Source: Actinomycetota bacterium (GTDB lineage Bacteria; Actinomycetota; Geothermincolia; Fen-727; Anoxymicrobiaceae). Taken from it: a DNA stretch of 41,552 nucleotides. The position numbers were made by a program, and so were the translations under genes. The stretch's first letter is position 1, and every line of letters starts with the position of its first letter. Positions 32,463 through 39,403 of the stretch are shown here, piece by piece. The DNA lies in assembly GCA_018831265.1 (NCBI GenBank), contig JAHJCO010000020.1:1-41552 (forward strand), written 5' to 3'. Below the pieces are notes generated by a model. The model was given only the letters and a program-made list of their open reading frames with translations, was not told the DNA's origin and did not search any database.

Positions 32463-33368
32463 ATGCGGACGCGGCGCTGGACGCAGATAGCCGGCACGCT
32501 CGTCGCCAACCCCTGGTTCGCCTACTTCGGGACCCGTACCATCTACCAGGGCAGCGCCAAGGGGGTCTGCCTTCCCGGCTTCAACTGCTACGCGTGCCCG
32601 CTCGCGCTCTTCTCCTGCCCCATCGGTGCGCTGCAGCACTCGATGGTGCTGATAAGGCCGGGGGCGACGGCCGGCGCCGGTGACCGGTTGCTGGGAGCGG
32701 TCAGGCAGGCGTCGTCGGTGCCCGTAAGCGCCCTGCTCTACGTGGCGGGGTTCATCGGGTTGATAGGGATAGCCGTGGGCAGGCTGCTTTGCGGATGGTT
32801 CTGCCCTTTCGGGTTCCTGCAGGACCTGCTCTACAAGATCCCCGGCCCCAAGCTGCGCCTCCCCCGCTGGATGCGCTACGGGAAGTACTTCGCCCTGTTC
32901 GTGCTGGCCATGCTGATACCTTTCATCACCGGCGTCCACTGGTACTCCAGGCTCTGCCCCGCCGGCTCGCTCGAGGGCGCTATTCCCCTTCAGCTGCTTC
33001 CCCCGAAGGGCGGCCTGCCCCCGACCGGGTGGTTCTTCTGGCTGAAGATAGGCATACTGGTCGCGTTCCTGGCATGGATGGTCGTGACCAAGCGGCCTTT
33101 CTGCCGGACCGCCTGCCCGCTGGGGGCCGCCTGGGCGCTCTGCTCGCCCATAAGCCTCCATCGCATGTACGTGGACAGGACGGCCTGCAACGAGTGCCAG
33201 GCCTGCCTCAAGGCCTGTCCGGTGGATATCGAGATATTCGAGGACCCGGGCTCACCCGAGTGCATCCGCTGCATGGAGTGCAAGAAGGCCTGCCCGCAAG
33301 GGGCGGTGACGTCCGGCTTCTTGTGGAATCGGGCACGTGGGGAGCACGGTTGCCTACCGGCCGAGTAG
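32463..33368 (+). CDS. NapH-like membrane polyferredoxin
   Basis: 301 residues, ATG four bases after the microprotein stop. Cysteine motifs in order: CYACPLALFSCPIGALQ, CGWFCPFGFLQD, CPAGSLEGA, CRTACPLGA, then two ferredoxin motifs CNECQACLKACP and CIRCMECKKACP. Membrane helices are visible at about 80-105, 140-160 and 185-205. NapH/NosR-type proteins pass electrons between quinol or cytoplasmic donors and the cell exterior. With the lipoprotein and CXXC microprotein it forms a small extracytoplasmic redox module; its acceptor is unknown. Confidence 0.9.
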   Translation: MRTRRWTQIAGTLVANPWFAYFGTRTIYQGSAKGVCLPGFNCYACPLALFSCPIGALQHSMVLIRPGATAGAGDRLLGAVRQASSVPVSALLYVAGFIGLIGIAVGRLLCGWFCPFGFLQDLLYKIPGPKLRLPRWMRYGKYFALFVLAMLIPFITGVHWYSRLCPAGSLEGAIPLQLLPPKGGLPPTGWFFWLKIGILVAFLAWMVVTKRPFCRTACPLGAAWALCSPISLHRMYVDRTACNECQACLKACPVDIEIFEDPGSPECIRCMECKKACPQGAVTSGFLWNRARGEHGCLPAE

Positions 33369-33743
33369 AAGCCTGGTGAGTAGCACCCCGCAGACGGCGG
33401 GTACGAACGTCACGAACAGAAAGACCACCACGGGGTGCCCGTGCCCCTTCGACCGGTAATCGCGGCGGTAGGTGCGTAGCAGGCTCGTCCCCAGCAGAAG
33501 CAAGCCGAACGCCATCGCCGTGAGCCCGGCCGCCACCGCGTGGGCTCCCTTGATGGCAGCGATGCCTCCCAGCACAAGAGCGCAGCCGGGGACCAGCAAT
33601 CCCATCGTGATCAGGAGTTCCCTGCCCTCGCCCGGCTTCGACACCCGGGCGCTACGGCCGGTCGCGCCGCGGGTCGGCCGCGGCGAAGGGGCCGGGCGCG
33701 GGTCGGTCGTTCGGCCCTCCGTCCGGCTTGCGCGATCTCTCAT
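33354..33743 (-). CDS. Small membrane protein following the M23 gene
   Basis: 129 residues; ATG at 33743 with GGAGG seven bases upstream, overlapping the M23 stop by ATGA. The first 40 residues are Arg/Pro-rich and presumably cytoplasmic. Three hydrophobic segments follow (LLITMGLLVPGCALVLGGIA, AVAAGLTAMAFGLLLLG, VVVFLFVTFVPAVCGVLL). Its end overlaps the convergent polyferredoxin gene by 15 bp. No family is recognised; coupling suggests it works with the M23 protein. Confidence 0.7.
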   Translation of the reverse strand: MRDRASRTEGRTTDPRPAPSPRPTRGATGRSARVSKPGEGRELLITMGLLVPGCALVLGGIAAIKGAHAVAAGLTAMAFGLLLLGTSLLRTYRRDYRSKGHGHPVVVFLFVTFVPAVCGVLLTRLLLGR

Positions 33744-35542
33744 TTCAGTGCCTCCTCTTCGTTGAAAATCCGGCGGGATGTAACGTTGACGCCCTTATCG
33801 ATGCCTTTCTTCAGCGCCTTGGTGAGAACCCTGGAGGCCAGGTTCTTGAACACGCGCCCCAGCCCCTCGTTGAACACCTCGAACCTGCCCATGAGACCCT
33901 TGAAACCTCCGAGGTAGAGCGTGAAGGCTCCCATGGCCGCACCGGAAACGAAAGAGGCCAGGATCCCGGTGTAGGTGATCGGCTTGTTGTTGACCAGGCA
34001 CGAGGCAATGTGGAGCGTCGAGCCGAACGAGCCTGAGAACGCCAGGTAGGCGACCTTCTCTCCGACCCGCAGGCCGATGTCCTCGATCACGATGAGGACT
34101 CCCCTCACCGTCTCGGAGCTGATCCTGAGCATGGCGCAGCCCGACTCGAATATGGCCATCACCTTGAGGTGGCTCGCCTCGAAGGCCACCCGGAGGGTCT
34201 CTAAGAAGCGGCCGGCCGTCAGGCCTTCGTTGACCACCTTGAACACGCCGCCCGAGACGAAGCCCATCGCGAAGGCCACCAGGACCTTCTTGACCGACAG
34301 GTGCCCGGTGAACAGGTAGCCGGTCGTGCCCTCGAACGCCGCCGAGAACAGCCCGCTGGTGAAGGCGGCCTTGAGCGTGCCCAGGAGCCCCGCCTCGGCC
34401 CACCCCGTCGAGACGATCGCGGAGAGGCCGCCGGCGCTCACCACCAGCGTGGCGACCGCGCCGCCGCCCGCGACGCTCCGCCAGAAACAGTCGACGAACC
34501 TGAATCCCTCGGGGTGCATCACCGCGTAGACGATGGCAACGACCAGGCAGGCCAGCCCGCCCGCCACGGCGGCCACGGCGGCGACCGTGGCGCTTATGGG
34601 AAGGGTGAAGGCGACTATCAACACGACGCCGACCACCACGACCGCGGCCAGGAGGCCGGCCACCGTCGCCTGCACATAGCGGTTGCTCCACACCTGGTTG
34701 AAGGTGTCGGCGAACCCACTGCCGACGTCGCAGAGGAACGGGTAGGCCGAGCTGTCCCACCAGCGGTCGAACGCTCCGGTCGCTGAGCTCCACAGCTCGC
34801 AGGCGCCGTCCCATGCGGTCCCAATGCCGTCTCTCACGGTCCCCAGCACGCCGGTCACGGGCGCGGTCAGCCTCCTCAGCAGGCTCGGGGCCCCGCTCGG
34901 CTCCGTGAGCCCCGGCCCGCCGTTCACCGGGCTCGGGGCGCGTGGGTCGCCGGTCCCGGATACGGGGCAGAGCCGGATGAATGACGCCCGGTCGTCGCCC
35001 ATCACCAGCCGGGGGTCGACCGCCACGCCGTTGAGGTACACGTCGAAGTGAAGGTGCGTCCGCGACGACGACGGGTCGCGGCCCCCACCCAGCGTCCCCA
35101 GGACCTGGCCCCGCGAGACTTCCTGGCCCGCGGCCACGGATATGGAGCCCAGGTCGAGGTAAATCGTCCGGACGCCCCCCGCGTGAGAGACAGATACGAA
35201 CCGCCCGGTGGGCAGCTCTCCGACCCAGGCCACCGTGCCCTCGCCGGCCGCCTTGACCTGGGCGCCCGCGCCGCCGGCGATATCGACCCCCTGGTGCCCT
35301 CCCTCTCCGTAGTGCCCGCGGGGCGGCTCGAACCCCCGGATTATCCGCCCTTTCAGCGGCCAGCCGAAGCGCGGTTCGGCCGCGGCCCTCGGGGGCAGCA
35401 CCGCCACCAGCAGGAGCGGCACGATTAAGGCGGCAAACGCGAAGCGCGCAAGCCGCTGCCGGGAGCCTGACGAGAGCGGGATGTTGCACCTCCCCTGGCG
35501 TCGAGGTCGTGATACCGTCGCCCGGAGAGGTGAGCAGTACAA
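33740..35542 (-). CDS. Secreted M23 (LytM-type) domain protein with a multi-pass hydrophobic C-terminus
   Basis: 600 residues from TTG at 35542. A signal peptide (about 28-55; FAFAALIVPLLLVAVLPPRAAA) is followed by an M23 domain (about 60-180) with zinc ligands H83 and D87 (HQGVD) and H165 (HLHFD). The helper His normally found in YAHL is Asp here (YLDL, residue 130), so activity may be altered or lost. From about 270 on, strongly hydrophobic segments alternate with Gly/Ala-rich helices (VAGLLAAVVVVGVVLIVAF, LVVAIVYAVM, ATLVVSAGGL and others), resembling membrane-inserting parts of toxins or channels; no toxin family is identified. The start is unusual: the TTG lies at the predicted transcription start of promoter module D, while a strong GGGGAGG site points to an ATC at 35482. 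Confidence 0.82.
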   Translation of the reverse strand: MYCSPLRATVSRPRRQGRCNIPLSSGSRQRLARFAFAALIVPLLLVAVLPPRAAAEPRFGWPLKGRIIRGFEPPRGHYGEGGHQGVDIAGGAGAQVKAAGEGTVAWVGELPTGRFVSVSHAGGVRTIYLDLGSISVAAGQEVSRGQVLGTLGGGRDPSSSRTHLHFDVYLNGVAVDPRLVMGDDRASFIRLCPVSGTGDPRAPSPVNGGPGLTEPSGAPSLLRRLTAPVTGVLGTVRDGIGTAWDGACELWSSATGAFDRWWDSSAYPFLCDVGSGFADTFNQVWSNRYVQATVAGLLAAVVVVGVVLIVAFTLPISATVAAVAAVAGGLACLVVAIVYAVMHPEGFRFVDCFWRSVAGGGAVATLVVSAGGLSAIVSTGWAEAGLLGTLKAAFTSGLFSAAFEGTTGYLFTGHLSVKKVLVAFAMGFVSGGVFKVVNEGLTAGRFLETLRVAFEASHLKVMAIFESGCAMLRISSETVRGVLIVIEDIGLRVGEKVAYLAFSGSFGSTLHIASCLVNNKPITYTGILASFVSGAAMGAFTLYLGGFKGLMGRFEVFNEGLGRVFKNLASRVLTKALKKGIDKGVNVTSRRIFNEEEALK

Positions 35543-35576
35543 GCTGTAGTGTAACCGACCGGGACAAGCAAGTCAA
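35532..35576 (-). promoter_or_regulatory. Promoter module D, upstream of the M23 gene
   Basis: Minus strand: TTGACT (35576-35571), 17 bp, TACACT (35553-35548), then CTTGTACTGCTC (35543-35532). The spacer begins TGCTTGT as in module C, but its first repeat is degenerate (CTTGTCCCGGT). The downstream repeat starts four bases after the -10 box instead of three. Confidence 0.7.
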
Positions 35577-35648
35577 GCATGTCTCGCGGCTGTCATGGAT
35601 GCCGGGTCCGGGGGAGGTTCCGGCGCCGGAACGAGACATCTCCCGGCT

Positions 35649-35678
35649 TTGACTCGCGGAGGTTGATTCACGTATGAT
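35649..35678 (+). promoter_or_regulatory. Promoter of the PEP carboxykinase gene
   Basis: TTGACT (35649-35654), an 18-bp spacer and TATGAT (35673-35678), about 95 bp before the ATG. It lacks the CTTGTACTG repeats, so it is outside the pilus-type module. An 8-bp inverted repeat ATGTCTCG/CGAGACAT (35579-35586, 35632-35639) lies just upstream and could be an operator. Confidence 0.6.
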
Positions 35679-35772
35679 TCCACGAGAGCGGGGGCGGGTC
35701 TCCCGCTCACACAATCCTGAGATCTCTTCCGGGATGGCCCCTACGCTGGCGTCGGGGAGCAAAGGAGCGAAC

Positions 35773-37665
35773 ATGGTTGACGAGAACCTGGAGTACCTGG
35801 CCGGTATCCTCGAGCCGGAGCAGTACGTGAAGCTCACCGACCTGGGACAGTCGGACATGAACGAGTTCATAGCTTCCGCGGTCCGACTCTGCAAGCCTGC
35901 CACCATCTTCATCGCCACGGACGCCCACGAGGACCGTGCCTACGTGCGCGAGCAGGCGCTCGCCCGCGGCGAGGAGTTCGCGCTCGCCACCGAGGGGCAC
36001 TCCTGCCACTTCGACGGTATCCGGGACCAGGGGCGCGACAAGGAGAACACCCGGTACCTGCTTCCCCCGAACGTCCACCTGGGCGAGCACATAAACTACA
36101 TGCTGCGCGAGGAGGGACTGGCGGAGGTGCTCGAGATCCTGGACGGCGCGATGGCCGGCAAGGAGATGGTGGTCCGGTTCTACTGCCTGGGGCCCCGTGA
36201 CTCGGTGTTCTCGCAGCTCTGCTGCCAGATAACCGACTCGTTCTACGTGGCGCACTCCGAGGACCTGCTCTACAGGCCGGGCTACGAGGCGTTCCGCAAT
36301 GCGCCCGACCGCTGCGACCACTTCCGGTTCCTGCACTCGGCGGGCAGGCTCCAGAACGGGGTCTGCGCGGACATCGACAAGCGGAGGATGTTCATCGACC
36401 TGGAGGAGAACACGGTCTACAGCGCCAACACCCAGTACGGCGGCAACACCATGGGACTCAAGAAGCTGGCCATGCGCCTGGGCATCCAGAAAGGCCTTCG
36501 CGAGGGCTGGCTTACCGAGCACATGCTGATAGTGGGAGTGCCGGGGCGCGGTGGCAGGATGACCTACATCACCGGGGCGTTCCCGTCGATGTGCGGCAAG
36601 ACCTCCACCGCGATGATCAGCGGGCAGAGCATAGTTGGTGACGACATCGCCTACCTGAAGAAGATCGGGGGGGAGGTCCGCGCGGTCAACGTGGAAGCCG
36701 GGATATTCGGCATCATCCAGGACGTGAACCCCGACGACGACGCCGCCATCTACGACGCCGTCACCTCGCCGGGCGAGATCATCTTCTCCAACGTCCTGGT
36801 GAAGGACGGCAAGCCGTACTGGCTGGGGATGGGGCGGGAGCTGCCCGACAGCGGGCTCAACTTCTCCGGCGAGTGGGCCAGGGGTAAGAAGGATGCCAAC
36901 GGTAAGGAGATAGACCCCTCGCACAAGAACGCCCGCTTCACCATCAGGCTGGCCGAGCTTCCGAACTGCGACCCGCGCCTGGAGGACCCCGAGGGCGTCC
37001 CCATCAAGGCCATCGTCTTCGGGGGCAGGGACTCGGACACCTCGGTCCCGGTGGAGCAGTCGTTCGACTGGGTGCACGGGGTCATAACCAAGGGTGCCTC
37101 GATCGAGTCGGAGTCTACCGCCGCCACCCTGGGCGCCGAGGGAGTGCGCGAGTTCAACCCGATGTCCAACCTTGACTTCCTGGCCGCGTCCCTGGATACC
37201 TACATGCAGAAGTACCTGGAGTTCGCGGCGGTGCTGGCCAGGCCCCCGGCCATATTCGCGGTCAACTACTTCCTGAAGGGGGAGGAGGGGCAGTACCTGA
37301 ACAGCATGCTGGACAAGAAGGTGTGGATGCTGTGGATAGAGGAGCGGGTGAACGGGGACGTCGGTGCGCTGCGCACCCCGACCGGGCTGATCCCTCTATA
37401 CAAGGACCTGCACCGGCTGTTCCGCTCGGCCCTGGACACGGAGTACTCGGTGGACCAGTACCAGGAGCAGTTCACGGTCCGCGTGCCGGAGCTGCTTGCC
37501 AAGATGAACCGCATAGAGGAGATATACCGCCAGGAGTGGGGCATCCCGGAGATAATGTTCGTTACACTGGACGAGCAGCGCAAGCGCCTCGAGCAGGCTA
37601 TGGCCGAGTTCGGAGACCGTGTCTCGCCCCTGCTCCTCTCCCAGAAGCTCGCCGAGACCTCCTAG
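35773..37665 (+). CDS. pckG: Phosphoenolpyruvate carboxykinase (GTP)
   Basis: 630 residues from ATG at 35773 with AAGGAG five bases upstream; the frame runs further 5' but into the promoter. It converts oxaloacetate and GTP to PEP and CO2, or the reverse, linking C4 acids and gluconeogenesis. Visible family signs: QYGGNTMGLKKLAMRLG (substrate region), AFPSMCGKTST (P-loop with the reactive Cys), a metal/nucleotide region with GDDIAYL, and FGGRDSDTSVPVEQSFDWVHGV followed by SIESESTAAT. FNPMSNLDFLAASLDTYMQKYLEF is typical of the C-terminal half. The P-loop has ST where most family members have a TN-type sequence. Confidence 0.95.
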   Translation: MVDENLEYLAGILEPEQYVKLTDLGQSDMNEFIASAVRLCKPATIFIATDAHEDRAYVREQALARGEEFALATEGHSCHFDGIRDQGRDKENTRYLLPPNVHLGEHINYMLREEGLAEVLEILDGAMAGKEMVVRFYCLGPRDSVFSQLCCQITDSFYVAHSEDLLYRPGYEAFRNAPDRCDHFRFLHSAGRLQNGVCADIDKRRMFIDLEENTVYSANTQYGGNTMGLKKLAMRLGIQKGLREGWLTEHMLIVGVPGRGGRMTYITGAFPSMCGKTSTAMISGQSIVGDDIAYLKKIGGEVRAVNVEAGIFGIIQDVNPDDDAAIYDAVTSPGEIIFSNVLVKDGKPYWLGMGRELPDSGLNFSGEWARGKKDANGKEIDPSHKNARFTIRLAELPNCDPRLEDPEGVPIKAIVFGGRDSDTSVPVEQSFDWVHGVITKGASIESESTAATLGAEGVREFNPMSNLDFLAASLDTYMQKYLEFAAVLARPPAIFAVNYFLKGEEGQYLNSMLDKKVWMLWIEERVNGDVGALRTPTGLIPLYKDLHRLFRSALDTEYSVDQYQEQFTVRVPELLAKMNRIEEIYRQEWGIPEIMFVTLDEQRKRLEQAMAEFGDRVSPLLLSQKLAETS

Positions 37666-37682
37666 CGTCACCGTTGCGCAAC

Positions 37683-37745
37683 GGGGGGGTCAGACCCCGC
37701 TTCTGTCGTTACGGAGTAATGCAAAAGCAAGGGGTCTGACCCCCC
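37683..37745. repeat. GGGGTCAGACCCC inverted-repeat element
   Basis: GGGGTCAGACCCC (within 37683-37698) and its complement GGGGTCTGACCCC (37731-37743, extended by further Cs) flank a 32-bp spacer; each arm is itself palindromic. It fills the gap between the convergent pckG and hydrolase genes and is preceded by the palindrome CCGTTGCGCAACGG (37671-37684). It is REP-like and may end both transcripts. Confidence 0.7.
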
Positions 37746-37746
37746 T

Positions 37747-38499
37747 CTATCTTCTCCCCAGCCACTCCACCAGCACTTCAACCGACCGCGGGTCCCGCCG
37801 CAGCCGGTGCTCCCCGCACGGCAGCATCACCAGCTCTTTCGGCTCGCCCGCCGCGTCAAGAAGCTGCCGCGCCTGCGCCGCGGGGACCAGCTCGTCCTCC
37901 GAGCCGTGGACCAGCAGCAGCGGGGTGGGGCTGACCCCGGCTACGTGGTCGAGGGCGTCGTGGGGCATCAAGTCGTCGTACAGCCAGTCGGGGGTCGGGG
38001 GGAAGTGGAGTTCCCTGATGATGCCGACCTCGCGCGCGACCTCTATGAACGAGAGGACGTTCTGCCTCGGGAACACCTCGGTCAGCCTCGCGGGCGCGGC
38101 GAAGGCGACCACGCCGTCGACTCCGCCGCACCGCGCAGCGTACTCGATCGAGAGGGCGCCCCCCGCGCTGAAGCCCGCCATGAAGACGGCCGGCGCCCCG
38201 AGCGAGAGGGCGTACTCCATCACCGTTCGGATGTCCTCGTACCACCCACCCATGTGGAAGTCGCCCCCGGACTCGCCAGTGCCCCTGAAGTTGACGAAGA
38301 GGACGGAATATCCGGCATCCGCCACTCCGGTCGCGAGCCCGGCGTACCCAGGGTCTTCAGGGTCCGGGGCCGAGAGCGGGATGCCGTGGCTGAGGACGAC
38401 CAGGGGCGTGTCCTCGCCCGGGACCAGCAGCTCGCCAACGAGGTCGACCCCGCCGGAGCTCAGCTCGATGTGCTCGGCCCGCGGCTCGTCGGCGCTCAT
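37747..38499 (-). CDS. Alpha/beta hydrolase
   Basis: 250 residues from ATG at 38499, overlapping the stop of the MBL gene (ATGA), so coupled to it. It has VVLSHGIPLSAP (oxyanion region), FRGTGESGGDF, the nucleophile elbow GFSAGGALS, then HGSEDELVPAAQAR (acid) and GEHRLRRDP (His). It is a cytosolic serine hydrolase of the dienelactone hydrolase/acyl-esterase type; the substrate is unknown. No signal peptide. Confidence 0.85.
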   Translation of the reverse strand: MSADEPRAEHIELSSGGVDLVGELLVPGEDTPLVVLSHGIPLSAPDPEDPGYAGLATGVADAGYSVLFVNFRGTGESGGDFHMGGWYEDIRTVMEYALSLGAPAVFMAGFSAGGALSIEYAARCGGVDGVVAFAAPARLTEVFPRQNVLSFIEVAREVGIIRELHFPPTPDWLYDDLMPHDALDHVAGVSPTPLLLVHGSEDELVPAAQARQLLDAAGEPKELVMLPCGEHRLRRDPRSVEVLVEWLGRR

Positions 38500-39314
38500 A
38501 CCTGCAGCACCAGGCCGGTCTGTCCGGGCGTGAACCTGTCGCCGAACCGGTCCAGCATCCGCGAGGTCACCACCGTGCCGGTGCAGTGGCACGCCACTAT
38601 GCGGTCGGGGGCGATCTTATAGAGGTAATCCATGGTCTTCTCCGCCTTCTCCAGCGGCGCGCCCATCCCCAGGTGTGTCCCGCCGATAACGGCCTTCACC
38701 CGGCCGTGGGTCTCCCCCACGTGTTTCAGGGTGTTCACCAGGCCGGCGTGCGCGCACCCGGTGATGACCACCGCCCCGTCGGGTGTCTCCACGACCAGCG
38801 CCTGATCGTCGGTGAACGGATCCGGTACGAGCTCGGCGTCCTTCCTGATGAACAGCATGGGCTCGAGGCCCTCGAAATCGGTGACTCGGGGTATCTCGCC
38901 GGTCATCGTGACCCCGGGCATGACCTCGACGGGCGCGGTGTTGAACTCGAGGCCGCCCGAGCGCAGTACCTCGCGGCGGACCTGGATGCCGATGAAGTGC
39001 CTTGTCTCCCCGAACTTCGCGTAGCGCGGCTCGTAGGCGTCGGGGTGCATGTGGACGGTCTTCGGTCCGGAAGCGGCAAGGACTGCCGGCAGGCCCCAGG
39101 TGTGATCCAGGTGCCCGTGCGAGATACCGATGCCCTCTATCCCGCGCAGGTCTATACCCAGCAGCCGCGCGTTCTGTACCGCGACGTCAGACTGCCCGCA
39201 GTCCCACAGGAAGGAGCGCCCGTCCACCTCCACCAGGATGGACAGCCCGTGCTCCGCCTTGAACACCGGCGGCCCGGCTATGTTGTCGGCGAGTATGGTG
39301 ACCTTTACTTCCAA
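38496..39314 (-). CDS. MBL-fold metallo-hydrolase, RFAP-synthase-like subgroup
   Basis: 272 residues from TTG at 39314 with AAAGGA upstream. The metallo-beta-lactamase signature HGHLDHTWG is present, with WDCGQSD before it, then TGCAHAGLVNTLKH, GGTHLGMG and a final ACHCTG. This pattern is that of proteins often annotated as 7,8-dihydropterin-6-methyl-4-(beta-D-ribofuranosyl)-aminobenzene 5'-phosphate synthase, but most members outside methanogens are uncharacterised. It is translationally coupled to the alpha/beta hydrolase. Confidence 0.82.
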   Translation of the reverse strand: MEVKVTILADNIAGPPVFKAEHGLSILVEVDGRSFLWDCGQSDVAVQNARLLGIDLRGIEGIGISHGHLDHTWGLPAVLAASGPKTVHMHPDAYEPRYAKFGETRHFIGIQVRREVLRSGGLEFNTAPVEVMPGVTMTGEIPRVTDFEGLEPMLFIRKDAELVPDPFTDDQALVVETPDGAVVITGCAHAGLVNTLKHVGETHGRVKAVIGGTHLGMGAPLEKAEKTMDYLYKIAPDRIVACHCTGTVVTSRMLDRFGDRFTPGQTGLVLQV

Positions 39315-39403
39315 GGGCCCGTCCTTTCATCCGCCCTGCGTGAGGACCAGTGAAATATATACACCGTATTGCACGGCGCGGCCAACAGGGGCGGGTCAGG
39401 CGC

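Noticed and set aside
33795..35918. Minus-strand frame of 707 codons in the second frame of the M23 gene
   Set aside because: It runs into the start of pckG and past promoter D, and is Arg/Gly-rich without domains. The M23 frame has signal peptide and zinc motifs.
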